Assembly (NCBI GenBank): GCA_947683625.1 | Contig: CANTUR010000630.1 | Span: 2,976,001 to 3,040,000 of the forward strand | Direction of reading: 5' to 3' | Origin: Mallotus nudiflorus | Taxonomy: Eukaryota; Streptophyta; Magnoliopsida; Malpighiales; Euphorbiaceae | DNA: 64,000 nt | Shown here: positions 1 to 12,510 of the stretch, piece after piece | Layout: each line of letters starts with the position of its first letter | Numbering within the stretch: the first letter of the stretch is position 1 | Made by a program: the position numbers and the translations under genes | Notes under the pieces: model-generated | The model's input: only the letters and a program-made list of their open reading frames with translations | What the model was told of the DNA's origin: nothing | Database searches by the model: none

Positions 1-2268
1 AAAAAAATTATGAAATTGTGATTTTTAGTGTTTTTGGTGGTTGAAATTAATTTTAGAATTTAATTTATAATTTTTGTGATTTTTGTGTAATTATTATAAT
101 TTTATTTAGTTTATGTAACTTTTGGAAATTTAGGTTAAATATATATTTTGTTATTAATTATTGGTTAATTGAGTATAATTATTGATTTTATTAAATTATA
201 TGTTGAGAAAATAATTTTAGAGTAATTATATAATTTTTATTGAATTTTTTAGTAATTATAGTATATTATGTGAATTTTTATATACTAGGGGTATTTTGGT
301 AATTTGGTATTAATTTTAGTTGAATATTAATTTTAATTGGTTTTAATAATTATTTGAAGAATAAAAATGATTTTTATAAATTATTTTCCATTTTTAACTA
401 ATTAATACTATTTTTCAACAATTATTTTTAAATTATATATAATATACTATTTTTGTAAATAAATGGGTTTTTAGTAATTTTTAGTATTTTTTTGCCTAAT
501 TAAGTAATTTGCTATATTTTGATATCAAAAGGGTATTTTTGGTATTTATGAAATTTTAATACATTTTGTGTATTTTCTTGTGAATTATGAACCTCGGTCA
601 GTGGAATTTACAGTTTGGGATTCTGACTGAGGGTTGTAAGAATATGTTAGTGAAATCTATTCAAAGTGTGTTTTCTTGTAGGACCATCTCTACTTTTTAA
701 GTAGCGAGATGTCCATTTTACAGATGAGGTTCTGCTGAATTTTTGGTAGAATTCTCGTAAAACGTGACATCGGGTCTAATTCCTATTCTTTGTTTGTGTC
801 TAGAATTCTAGATCGAGTTTCTAGAAATTAAGGTAGATTTATACTTATTTATTTATTTATTAGTTGCACCGAGACTGAGGTTTAGTGGACTAGGCCCGTC
901 GGACCCGTCTCGTGAAACGCATAACTATGAGTTATTATGATATATATGCATTGCTTAGGGTGCATGTTTTAGAAGTTTTATGTTTTAGAAGTTTTATGTT
1001 TTAAATATAAGTTTTTGCATAATTGCCTATTTGAATATTTAAGTATATTTTAGGTGTACTTTTAGTATATTTTTGGTATATTATGAAATAAATGCATGTT
1101 TCTCTTTTCAACTAAATATGGCTTATTTTTAAATATATTATTAGTCGAGTTTAATATGTTTTATGATATATTTGAGTTGATTATACGTATATATACCTAA
1201 AATATACTTAGTTTATTTTAGGTATATTTCTGGTATATATATGGTATATTTGTTTATTTTAAATACCATTATGCATCCTTTATTTTCTTGAATGTATGTT
1301 TTATATTAAAATGAAGGATATCGATAGAACGTGCTTCCTAGTAGGCAGCACTATGACCGAGTACGTACCGGTACAACAGTAAATTTTAGATTAAATTACT
1401 AACCTATTGGTGGATATGACTTGATTGATATTAATTTGATTGAGGTTGATATGATTGAGAGCGTGATTGCTAGAGCTCGATTGACGAAGTGTCTCGGGGC
1501 CAATCACACTGATAGTGAGACTGTTGGAGCTCGGTTGACTTAGTATCTCGGGGCCAGTCTACTGTCCAATTGGACTAAGTGAATTATTTAGAACTAAGTG
1601 GGCTTGTATGGCTTAAGTAAGTTCTATTAATATTTGAGGTTGCGAAAATATAAGATTCTATTTGATCCTTCATAAACTAATGGTTTTCATTATAAAATGA
1701 TTTTGTTGCATCTGCGTGTATTTGCCTGTATATATATTTATTATATATACTATTGAGTGTTTACATTTGACATTTAGTTATGCATGTATATATATTATAA
1801 TAATTCACTTAGTGAGGTCTGACTTCCCTTTGTTGATATCTTTCAGGAGAGTCTTCATCTTCAAACCTCAGCAGTAGACCTGTTCGCTGAATTTCTTCCG
1901 CTCTAGCCTTATTATGTAAATCACTTACTTGAGTTATTTTGTACTCTAGACATTACAGTAGTAGTTGTATTTAAATATGTTATGGGTTGTATTTGTAACT
2001 ATAATTGTATGAGATTTAGAATTCAGATTGTTACTTTGAAAGATTTGTACTTAAAAGATTTTTACTTATAATATGAGATGTGATTTATGTTATTAAAGGA
2101 AGCTGAGGAATTATTATTTTATTATTCGAGATTTTATTTTTGCTTAATAATATTTTATTTATTTATTTTATTGCATGCTTTTATTTTTAAGGCTTGCTAC
2201 GGGTTTCGGATTCGAAAGAATTCTCATTCCCTAGCGCCGATCATGTCCCCCTGTTTTGGGTCATGACA
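1..2268 (+). repeat. 5' LTR of element 1 (3' two thirds)
   Basis: The sequence matches 8270-8965 followed by 20692-22279, the interrupted 3' LTR of the same element. It ends in TGACA just before the primer-binding site. It is AT-rich for about 580 bases, then carries GC-richer conserved blocks around 595-930 and 1320-1575, and ends in an AT-rich stretch. Short ORFs in it are chance. Confidence 0.88.
1331..1560 (+). other. Inverted-repeat cluster in LTR (element 1, 5' copy)
   Basis: There are three structures. The first is an imperfect hairpin at 1331-1351. The second is the 10-bp palindrome GTACCGGTAC at 1365-1374. The third is two tandem stem-loops: GTGATTG (1463) pairs with CAATCAC (1501), and AGACTG (1518) pairs with CAGTCT (1555). 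The two loops are close variants of each other (GGAGCTCGGTTGAC type, then a CTCGGGGC block). The cluster lies 0.7-0.9 kb before the LTR end. Its function is unknown. Confidence 0.6.
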
Positions 2269-2272
2269 AAGT

Positions 2273-2284
2273 TGGTATCAGAGA
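2273..2284 (+). other. Primer-binding site of element 1
   Basis: TGGTATCAGAGA lies 4 bases after the LTR end. It matches, with one difference at the last base, the TGGTATCAGAGC complement of the 3' end of plant initiator tRNA-Met, the usual primer for this group. Confidence 0.85.
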
Positions 2285-2469
2285 GAGGTTTTCTGTGTTA
2301 GGGCCTTAGTTGTGTGAGTTGTGGCCTTAGTTTTCTGTATTGTGTTTTCTTTTAAAACTACTATAATGAATTAGGTTCGAGTATGTCTTGATAAGTATTC
2401 CATGATTTAGTTTTATGCGATATCCTCTATTGTATGTCTTATTTAAATCTTTCCATTTGTCTTTTCGGA

Positions 2470-3600
2470 ATGAGGAGGCGAGCATGTGTCACTCTACCGG
2501 TCGTTGAAGCCGAGGATGATGAGTCCTTCTAGGATGAGGTTTTACCTCCTGAGCCACCAGTTAGGAACAGAGGTTGTGGCAGAGGTAAACCTCAAGGAGC
2601 GGTAGGTCGCCGTAGACAGAGAGAGCTACAGGATGAGGAGCCTGTAGAGCCAGAGTATGAGGATGTTCCTATACCTCCGATTGCACAGCCTATTCAGCCT
2701 GCCTATCAGCAGGGTATGTCTGACCCTGAGGCAGCTCTGTTCTATGCCAGAGTTGGTAGGGTCACCTTTGATGGGATGTCTGATCCATTAGATTTTCTGC
2801 ATGCGATCGAGATGAGGACTCGGACTGCTCACACCGAGTGCCAGCGGATCATGATAGTTGAGCTTTCTGTTGAGGGACTAGCCCTGGATGGGTTTATTTA
2901 AATAATCTAGCCATACATGATGACGATGACCTAGGCTCAGTTCAGAGAATGATTCTTGAGGAGATTCTACCCAGAGCCACTTCACATGAGCTACAGACTC
3001 CGGTTGACCAGCATTTCTCGAGGGGACAGGTCTGCTGAGGATTACACTCTAGAGTTCCTTCAGCTTGGCATATATGCAGAGGATCTTATGCGAGACTAGT
3101 ACTTCGTAGTCACTATATACGTTACTGGATTAGGTTTTGCATTTGTTGGTATGCCTACAGCAGGCCTTACTCTGGAGTCAGTGATTGAGTTGGCCAAGGA
3201 GATTGAGCTGAGGCTAGTCAGGCAAGGAGCTATGCTTGATTATTACCAGTTGGGTCTTCAATTGAGTGGATTCCAGACTACTCCGTACTCGAGTTTTCAT
3301 ATAGGATCGAGTAGTTTAGCAGAGGGGTCCAGCTCAGCAGACTCAGAGACAGCAGTAGTGGGTACATCAAAGTAGTAGATATAGCCGTGGAGGTTAGCGT
3401 AGACCGTTCAAACTTGGGTCAGGTGCTTTGAGCAGCAACAGTGGTCGTAGTTATGGGTCAGCTGCTAGTGTATGTTAAACGTGCGACAGAGTCCATCAGG
3501 GACCATGTTACATGACACTGCTGACGTGTTTAAGATGCGGTCAGACGAGACATTTTGCCAAATCGTGTCCTTATTCTGGGTATCAATAGCTGTAGATTTT
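2470..3600 (+). pseudogene. gag of element 1 (broken)
   Basis: This is the remnant of the structural Gag protein that would form the cytoplasmic particle. The ATG at 2470 matches the equivalent ATG in element 2 (12511) and opens a protein starting MRRRACV. A CAG-to-TAG stop appears within about 25 codons. Open pieces at 2716-2901 and 3151-3375 carry the capsid part. A retroviral CCHC zinc knuckle (C-x2-C-x4-H-x4-C, with the core CLRCGQ) lies near 3525-3570. Stops and frameshifts separate the pieces, so no full-length Gag can be made. Confidence 0.8.
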
Positions 3601-3826
3601 ACAATTTCCTTAGCAGTCGACTGCTAGTGCTGTACCCATTCCTTTTCAATTGCCTCTAGCCTAGCATTAGAGTTCTACCCAGATTGTTCCCTAACAGGGT
3701 CATGGTATAGGTACTAGAGGAGGTGCCAAAGGTATTGGCCAGGCTTCTACCAGCCAACAAAAAGGTAGAGGATAGGCTAGAGTCTTCCATCTCACTTAGC
3801 AGGATGCTCAGGCATCTAATGTAGTT

Positions 3827-5779
3827 GTGGTAGGTATTATTTCTATCTGTTACCTGGATGCATGGGTTCTATTTGATCTCGGTGCCACGCATTTATTCGT
3901 TTCTCCTATTTTTTCTTTCAAGTCTTATTGGCAAGCTTCGAGGATGACTTTTCCTTTGTCTGTCGCCACTCCTTTAAGTGATTCTTTGGAAACCGATGTT
4001 GTTCTTTCTGGTTGTCTAGTTCTTGTCAGAGGTAGAGAATTCTCTGTTGATTTAATTTTGTTGAATGTGATGGAGTTTAATGTTATTCTAGGTATAGATT
4101 GGTTATCTCATCACTATGCCGTGGTAGATTGTCGAAGTAAAAAGGTGATTTTCAGAATTCATGGTGAATAAGAATTTAAGTTTATGGGTGATAGGAATTC
4201 AACACCTCAGAATCTCATCTCTGCTATTATGGCTAAGAAGTTGATAAGGAAGGGTTGTCAGGGGTATTTGAAATTAGTCAGGGATACTTCAGTGGAGAAG
4301 TTTTCACTCACATATGTTCCTATTACCTATGAGTTTCTTGATGTTTTTCCTAAAGAGTTGCCAAGTTTACCACCTCACAGAGAGATTGAGTTCTATAACG
4401 ATGTGGTTCCAAGCACTACCCCTATATCTATGCCACCCTGCAGAATGGCTCCTACAGAGTTGAAAGAGTTGAAGGAGTAGTTGTAAGAGTTGCTAGATAA
4501 AGGTTTTATTAGACCCAGTGTTTCTCCTTGGGGTGCACCAGTCCTGTTTGTGAAGAAGAAGGATGGTATCCTGAGACTATGCATTAACTATAGAGAGCTG
4601 AACAAGGTGACCGTGAAGAAGAAGTATCCTCTTCCGAGGATAGATGATTTGTTTGATCAGCTATAGGGTGCACAACTCTTTTTTAAGATTGATTTGAGGT
4701 TAGGTTATCATCAGTTGCGGATTAGTGAAGCCGATGTTCCTAAAATGACATTCCACACTCGATATGGCCATTATGAGTTTCTGGTGATGTCTTTTAGCTT
4801 GACTAATGCACCAATAACTTTTATGGATATGATGAATAGGGTATTCAGACCATATATGGATCAGTTTATGGTAGTCTCCATCGATGATATACTAGTGTAT
4901 TCGAGGAGTATGGAAGAGCATGTATATCACTTGAGGACTGTACTACAGACATTGAGAGAACATCAGCTTTATGCTAAATTCTTGAAGTGTGATTTATGGA
5001 TGGAGAGTGTTGCTTTTCTTAGACACGTGGTGTCTAAAGAAGGTATCCAGGTTGATCCATAGAAGATTGGGGCAGTCTCTGAGTGTCCTAGACTGACTTC
5101 AGTTATAGAGATTCACAGTTTTCTGGGTTTAACTGGGTACTATAGGAGGTTTGTGCAGGATTTCTTCAAAATTACAACTCCTATGACTCACTTGACTCAG
5201 AAGAATATAAGGTTTGAGTGGTTAGAAGCTTGTGATAATAGTTTTCAGTTACTGAAGGAGAAGTTGACCACAGCTCCAGTTTTAGCTTTTCCTAATGGTA
5301 TAGACAAGTTCATAGTATATTGTGATGCCTCTAGAGTTGGCCTAAGTTGTGTGTTGATGCAAAATGGTAGGGTGATAGCTTATGCTTCGAGGCAGTTGAA
5401 GAAGCATGAACAGAACTATCCTACCCACAACCTAGAGATGGCTGCAGTGATCTTTGATCTCAAGATCTGGAGACATTATCTGTATGGGGTGACTTATGAG
5501 ATTTTTACTGATCATAAGAGCCTTAAGTACATTTTCCAGCAGAGAGATTTACAGAGGAGATGGTTGGAACTGTTGAAAGATTATGACTGTGAGATTCTAT
5601 ATCACCTAGGCAAGGCTAATGTGGTAGCAGATGCCTTGAGTAGGAAGTCCTCAGGTAGTTTTGCTCACATTAGTGTAAAGAGGAGACCGTTGATCCATGA
5701 GTTACATCTGTTAGTGGATCAAAGTCTGATGATGAAGGTGAGTAGATCAGGTGGACTGCTAGCTCAGTTTAAGGTGTGA
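3827..5779 (+). pseudogene. Protease, reverse transcriptase and RNase H of element 1 (broken)
   Basis: This is a remnant of pol. The protease part (3827-4171) has DLGATH where an active enzyme has DTGA. RT follows from about 4300, with the usual VSPWGAPVLF-type block near 4525, GYHQL, and SIDDILVY at about 4880 where F/YVDD is expected, so its catalytic box has mutated. RNase H (5153-5660) keeps CDAS, TDHKSL and the ADALSRK end. In-frame stops occur at CAG or TGG codons that are intact in element 2, for example near 4481 and 4665. A short deletion lies near 5549 relative to element 2. The enzyme would copy element RNA into DNA in the particle, but this copy is dead. Confidence 0.85.
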
Positions 5780-5899
5780 TTTGTACTGAGAGATAGGATT
5801 GAGGCAGCTTAGAGCTGAGATCCTATTCTAGAAGAGCTTGCAGAGAATGTCCAAGCAGGAAAGTTCACTGATTTCATACTTGATAATGATGGTGTTTTG

Positions 5900-7214
5900 T
5901 GGATCAATGGTAGATTGTGTGTTCTTGATGTGGATAATTTGAGAGAAGAGATCTTAAGGAAGCACATTCTACAGCTTACAGCTTACATCTGGGTGTCACT
6001 AAGATGTACCATAGTATTAGAGACTTGTACTAGTGGGATGGACTAAAGAAGGATGTCGTTGATTATATTGCTAAGTGTCTGACATGTCAACAAGTGAAAG
6101 CTAAGCATCAGAAGCCTTCTAGGAAGCTTAAGCCTCTACCTATTCCCGAGTGGAAGTAGAAAAGGATAACTATGGATTTTATGGTCGGTTTATCTCATTC
6201 TAAGGATGGATACGATTCCATCTGGGTGATTATGGACAAATTGACCAAGTCTGCACATTTCTTGCCTGTGAAAGCCACTTATTCAGTAGCTAGATTTGTG
6301 AAGCTGTATGTGAAGCATATTGTGTGCCTTCATGGAGTACTTATGTCTATTGTGTCAGACAAAGGTTCAGTGTTTACCTCTTATTTTTGGCAAAAGTTAC
6401 AGGAAACGATGGGCACTAGGTTGGATTTCAATACTGCTTTTCATCCTCGAACAGATGGTTAGTTTGAGAGGACGATCCAGACACTAGAAGATATATTGAG
6501 GATGTGTGTTTTGGATTTAGAAGGTAGCTAGGATGATCATTTGCCACTCATAGAGTTTGCATATAATAACAGCTACCGTAGTTGTATTGGAATGGCACCA
6601 TATGAGGCTTTGTATAGAAGGAAGTGTAGATCCCCTCTGAGTTGGGATGAGATTGGTGAGAGAGCTTTAACTAGACTTGAGATGGTTCAAGATGCTGTAG
6701 AGAAAGTTGTTGTGATTAAGAGCATATTAGAGACCGCAGTTAGCAGGCAAAAGAGCTATGCAGATCCTAGTTGTAGAGATGTGGAGTTCCAGGTAGGAGA
6801 CTTTATTTTTCTAAAGGTGTCTCTGATGAAGGGCATTATGAGATTTGGCAGGAAGGGTAAGCTATCACCGAGATATATCAGATCGTTCGAGATTCTGGAG
6901 AGAGTTGGCACTATTACATATCGGTTGGCTTTGCTCCAAGTATGTCTTAAGTGCATCCAGTGTTTCATATCTCGATGCTGAGGAAGTATGTCTCAGACCC
7001 TTCACACATGTTGTAGCTCGACAGTGTTGAAGTGAATGAAGACCTGATGTTCGTGGAAGAACTTATTGCGATTGTTGACTATCAAGTTCGATAGTTGCAT
7101 TCGAAGCAGATCCTGATGGTCAAGGTGTTGTGGCGCAACAACAGGGTTGAGCAGCATACCTGGGAGACTGAAGCTGTGATGCGAGCTTCTTACCCGTATC
7201 TCTTTCCTCCTTGA
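5900..7214 (+). pseudogene. Integrase with chromodomain-like tail, element 1 (broken)
   Basis: This is an integrase remnant. An HHCC zinc-finger region (LTCQQVK, about 6080) is followed by the DDE core: MDFMVGL (about 6172), the second Asp in VSDKGSVFTS (about 6355), and the Glu region after TDG at about 6455. The GPY/F-type C-terminal part runs to about 6990. The stretch after a stop (7020-7214) encodes a degenerate tail resembling the chromodomain-like end of Del/Tekay elements, closing in YPYLFPP and a stop. That tail is known to steer integration to heterochromatin. Several TAG stops replace CAG or TGG. Confidence 0.82.
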
Positions 7215-7254
7215 TTTATACTTCTTCTTCTTGGAATTCGAGACGAATTCTTAT

Positions 7255-7264
7255 AGGGGGGAAG
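7255..7264 (+). other. Polypurine tract of element 1
   Basis: AGGGGGGAAG lies two bases before the 3' LTR start at 7267. This is the expected primer site for plus-strand synthesis. Confidence 0.8.
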
Positions 7265-7266
7265 AC

Positions 7267-7492
7267 TGTTATAACTCGAGTTGTTAATTATTTTTATATT
7301 AAATCGGGATATGCAGTGTTAATAAATTTTAAAACTATATATTTGATTATTTGATGATTTTGTGAATAATTAATGTTATTTTATGTTTATTTATAGTTTT
7401 CTACATAAAAATCATCCCGAAACTTATATTCTTAGAAAATAATATTTTATGTTTAATGTTATTTTATATTACTAAATTATATTGCTTCATAC

Positions 7493-7523
<31 letters not shown>

Positions 7524-7696
7524 AAAAGAAACATCATCTTCTTCCTCCTACCCTCCCCCAAAACCAAACCGAGACTCCCCTTCCCTCACCGTCCGATCCC
7601 AGGCCGTCGGTGTGCCTCCCAGAGCGTCGCCTCATCCTCTAGCACCTCCACCACCTTTGTCATCCTCTCCGACGCTGGCAACAGTTCGAGGAACAT

Positions 7697-7755
<59 letters not shown>

Positions 7756-8965
7756 AAACATCATCTTCTTCCTCCTACCCTCCCCAAAACCAAACTGAGA
7801 CTCCCCCTCCCTCACCGTCTGATCCTAGGCTATCGGTGTGCCTCCCAGAGCGCCGCCTCATCCTCTAGTAGCTCCGCCACCCCTGTCATCCTCTCTGGCG
7901 CTGGCAACAGTTCGAGGAACACGTTTTGGCCGAAACTCATCTCTTCTCCATTCACTGACTTTTTGGCCACCAAATTCGGTGATTCCGGTGCTGCTGAACT
8001 CCCTATACTCCATAGAAGCCATTTCCAAGCTTCTTGTAGCTTGAAAATTTGATTTGGTAAGGTTTTGAGCTTGATTCCATTTTCGGCCATTTATGTTTCT
8101 CGATTTTTTTGAACTTCTATTTTTGAGATTCAAGCTTAGTTCCTTCACAAACTATGTTTCCCTTAGCTTAATCTATACTCTGGAATTTTTGTGGAATTTT
8201 GGAATTTATTTTGATTTTTGTTAATCTTTGATTATTTTATTATTATTTTCTAATTTTCGTAAATTAATTAAATAAATTATGAAATTGTGATTTTTAGTGT
8301 TTTTGGTGGTTGAAACTAATTTTAGAATTTAATTTATAATTTTTGTGATTTTTGTGTAATTATTATAATTTTATTTAGTTTATGTAAATTTTGGAAATTT
8401 AGGTTAAATATATATTTTGTTAGTAATTATTGGTTAATTGTGTATAATTATTGATTTTGTTAAATTATATGTTGAGAAAATAATTTTAGAGTAATTATAT
8501 AATTTTTATTGAATTTTTGAGTAATTATAGTATATTATGTGAATTTTTATATACGATAGGTATTTTGGTAATTTGGTCGTAATTTTAGTTGAATATTAAG
8601 TTTAATTGGTTTTAATAATTATTTGAAGAATAAAAATGATTTTTATAAATTATTTTCTATTTTTAACTAATTAATACTATTTTTCAAAAATTATTTTCAA
8701 ATCATATATAATATACTATTTTTGTAAATAAATGGGTTTTTAGTAATTTTTATAATGTTTTTTACCTAATTAAGTAATTTGCTATATTTTGGTATCAAAA
8801 GGGTATTTTTGGTATTTATGGAATTTTAATATATTTTGTGTATTTTCTTGTGAATTATGAACCTCGGTCGGTGGAATTTGTAGTTTAGGATTCTGATCGA
8901 GGGTTATGAGAATGTGTTGTGAAATCTATTTGAAGTGTGTTTTCTTGCAGGACCGGCTCTACTTT
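7267..8965 (+). repeat. 3' LTR of element 1, left half
   Basis: It starts TGTTATAACTCGAG directly after the polypurine tract and runs until element 2 interrupts it after ACTTT (8961-8965). It continues at 20692. It contains a duplicated pyrimidine-rich block with TA microsatellites (7495-7927), then AT-rich sequence matching the window start. Confidence 0.88.
7495..7927 (+). repeat. 227-bp tandem duplication with (TA)n microsatellites
   Basis: A GC/CT-rich block (AGAAACATCATCTTCTTCC onward) at 7527-7700 recurs at 7754-7927, a period of 227 bp. Each copy is preceded by a (TA)n run (7495-7521 and 7701-7753). Apparent ORFs reading Tyr-Ile repeats across this region come from the microsatellites and are not genes. 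Confidence 0.85.
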
Positions 8966-11900
8966 TGTAATATCCCGAGTTTTTAAATAATTTTAAACTG
9001 CATCGGGATATACAGTGTTAATAATTTTAATATATATTTATTATTATTTAATGAGTTGTTATTTATTAAAGTCATTTTTAATTATTTTTATTATTTTTAA
9101 GTCATTTACGTAAAATTTTCCCGGGGATTTTATTTTCGAAGAAATTAAAACGTAAATAAATAAATATTAATTATTTTAAGTGATTTTATGAAGTTGCATG
9201 AGTCCATGCATGATTTTTAAAGTGTCGAATAAAATATATACGTATACATGCATTTAAATTAAAATTAGGATTTATTTAATTAAATTAAATTATATAGTTT
9301 TAATATTAATTAAGTGTGTATATATGTATATGTGTGTATATATATTATTAAAATATGTGTGTGGTGCATATTTATTGTGTGTATTATATTATATATTAAA
9401 ATAATATAAAGATAGATATACATATACATATGATTTATTTACCTAATATAAAGTTTGCAGAAATTACAACTTTGCCATTGTCCCCTACCTCTCCTTCCTA
9501 ATCGTTCCCTTCACCATTCCAGCGCCGATCACGCCATTTTCTTCCTATCACTGTGCTTTTCGGCATGCCACCTTCCCTTCCAGCCCTTCCCGATGCCCGA
9601 AGCTTCCATTTCTGGCGTTGTTTGGCCGAATTTTCTTCTTGAAGCCGAGAGTTACTCCCATCACCGTTTATCGACTTTCCGGCCACCATTTTGAGCCCCA
9701 CCGGTCTCAATCTCTTCCTTGAGCTCCGATGAGTGCATTTCTAAGCTTTTTTTCACTTCATTTGGTCTAGATTTCCCTAGGTTTCAAATTTTCAATTTCA
9801 GCCATCTAGGGTTCTTGAATTTTTTGAGCTTCGATTTCAATGATTCATGCAAACTTCCTTCACAAACATTGATCCTTATAGCTTAATATACCTCTATGAA
9901 TTTTTGTAGAATTTTTGCAAATTATTTTCATTTTTTTGAATTTTTTATTATTTTATTAATATTTTCTAATTTTTGTAAATTAATTAATTAAATTATGAAA
10001 TTATGATTTATGGTGTTTATAGGTGTTAAAATGAATTTTAGAAATTTATTTGTAATTTTTGTGATTTTTATATAATTATTGTGAATTTATTTAGTTTATG
10101 TGATTTTTAGAAAATTAGGTTAATTATGTGTTTTATTGAAATTAATTGGTTAATTGAGTATATTTGTTGATATTATTAAATTATATGTTGAGAAATTAAT
10201 TTTTGAGTAATTATATTATTTTTGATGAATTTTTGAATAATTATAGTGAATTTATATATATTAGGGGTATTTTGGTAATTTGGCACTAAATTGGCTAAAA
10301 ATATAATTAAATTGGTTTTAATAGTTATTTGAGGTATAAAAATTATTTCTACAAATTATTTAGTATTTTTAACTAGTTAAAACTATTTTTCGTAAATTAT
10401 TTTCAAATTATATATAATATACTATTTTTGTAAATAAATGAGTTTTTATTGATTTTTTATATGTTTTAGGGTTAATTAAGTAACTTGGATTTATAAAATG
10501 TATTTTGGTCAATATTTATGAATTTATTGAGAATTACCGATTTTTTTATAATATTTTATTAAAATTAGGGTTTTTAGGTATTTATCGGCAAAATAATTTA
10601 TTTTCAGTGTTTTAAATACCTAGTTTGCTATTTGAGTATTAAAGGGAATTTTTGGTATTTTTGGCATTTTAAATGTAATATGTAATTATCTCGTGAATTG
10701 TGAACCTCGGTCGGTAGAATTATAGTTTGGGAGTCCGACCGAGGGGTTGTGTGGCGAAATATTTTTGAAGTGTGTTTCTTTCCAGGACCGGCTCTACTCT
10801 TTGAGTAGAGAGATGTCCATTTTACAGGGGAGGTTTTGTCGGATTTTCAATAGAATTCTCGTAAAACGTGATATTTGGTCGAATTCTTATTCTGATTCTA
10901 TGTCTAGAATTCTAGGTCTAGTCTCTAAGAATTTTGATAGATTTATTCTAATTCCATATTGTCATTTGTTTGTTTAGTTATGCCGAGACCGAGGCCTAGT
11001 GGACCAGGCCTGTCGGACCCATCTCAAGGAGCGCAATAACTATGAGTTGTTATCTTATATATACGTGTTCTAGGATGCATGTTTTTAGAAATGTATGATT
11101 TATTTTATGAATTATACATAAATAAGTTAATTGTTGCTTAGGTTTATTTTTGGTATATTTTAAATTATATGCATGTTTTATTAATGAATTATTTTTTAAG
11201 TATATTTATAGTTTATTTTATAATTAAATTGAATTTATTCGACGTATATATATTTGAAATATACCTGATTTATTTTTGGTATATTTCTAGTATATATATG
11301 GTTTATGTTGCTATTTTATTTAATATCATGCATCATTTATTTTATGAATGTATGGATTTATTTTAAATGAAGGATATCAATAGAATGTGCTACCTAGTGG
11401 GCAACACTAGGATCGAGTACGTACCGATACGACGATAGAATTTAGGTTATATTATTAACCTATTTGTGGATATTGATCGGATTGATTTATTTGATGTGAT
11501 TTGAGAGTGTGATTGCTGGAGCTCGATTGACCAAGTGTCTCGGGGCCAATCACACTAACAGTCAGACTGCTGGAGCTCGGTTGACTTAATGTCTCAGGGC
11601 CAGTCTACTGTCCAAGTGGAACAAGTGAATTTATTTGGAATAAGTGAGCTTGTATGGCTAGACTGTTCTAACACTGTTTGAGGTTGCGATTTCCTAGGGT
11701 TCTATTTGATCCTTCATATTCTGATGTTATTTTCAGTATATATATAAAATGATTTTGCTACATCTGTGTGATTTTGCCTATATATATATTTATTTTATAT
11801 ATTATTGAATGTGTGCATTGTCATTTAGTTATGCATGTATATATATTATAATAATTCACTCAGTGAGGTCTGACTCCCCTTCGTTGACTATTTTTCAAGA

Positions 11901-12313
11901 GAGTCTACGTCTTCAGACCTTAATAGCAGACCCTTACGCAGGATTTCTTCTGCCCCGGCTTTACTATGTAAACTGCTTACTTGATTTTATTTTATATTCT
12001 AGACACTGCAATAGTTATAGTCAAGTCATGGGATTTATGTATTATGTTTGTATGAGATTTGTATTTTAAAGATTTGAACTGAGATTTTTATTAAAAGATC
12101 TTATATATATGAGATGGATTTATGTTATTAAATCTGTCGGTGGATTATTATTTTATTTTATTTATGAGATTTATTTTCGCTGTAAAATATTTTATTTATG
12201 TTGTTATTTATATTGCATGCTTTTATTTTATTTTAAGGCTTGCTACAGGTTCCGAATTCGAAAGAATTCCCATTCCCTAGAACCGGTCATGGTCCCTATT
12301 TTGGGTCATGAAA
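8966..12313 (+). repeat. 5' LTR of element 2
   Basis: The 3348-bp LTR starts TGTAATATCCCGAG and ends TGAAA where TGACA is expected. It is collinear with the 3' LTR at 17304-20686. A pyrimidine-rich GC block lies at 9470-9740. Long AT-rich stretches follow, then conserved blocks at 10700-11040 and 11370-11620. It contains no coding sequence. Confidence 0.92.
11387..11606 (+). other. Inverted-repeat cluster in LTR (element 2, 5' copy)
   Basis: It starts with a degenerate hairpin (11387-11407). Two tandem stem-loops follow: GTGTGATTG (11507) with CAATCACAC (11547), a perfect 9 bp, and AGACTG (11564) with CAGTCT (11601). The loops of the two hairpins are close variants. Confidence 0.62.
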
Positions 12314-12317
12314 AAGT

Positions 12318-12329
12318 TGGCATCAGAGC
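12318..12329 (+). other. Primer-binding site of element 2
   Basis: TGGCATCAGAGC has one mismatch to the initiator tRNA-Met complement and lies 4 bases after the LTR end. Confidence 0.83.
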
Positions 12330-12510
12330 GGAGTTCTGTGTCAAGGCTTAGTTGAGTGAGTTATGGCCCTAGTTTTTAGTGTTGTTTTTCTTTGAAACTA
12401 TTACAGTGAATTAGGTTCGAGTATGTCTTGATGAGTATTCCTTGATTTAGTTTTCTACGTTATTCCTCCATTATCTGTTTTGTCTTAAATCTTCTGTTTT
12501 TCTTTTCAGA

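Noticed and set aside
1463..1560. Possible hammerhead ribozyme (retrozyme) in the structured LTR segment
   Set aside because: The CTGANGA and GAAA core is absent, and the pairing pattern is two simple tandem hairpins.
7456..8090. Overlapping ORFs of 198, 90, 86 and 96 codons
   Set aside because: They read Tyr-Ile from the TA microsatellites and a pyrimidine-rich LTR block in several frames and on both strands, with no protein-like conservation.
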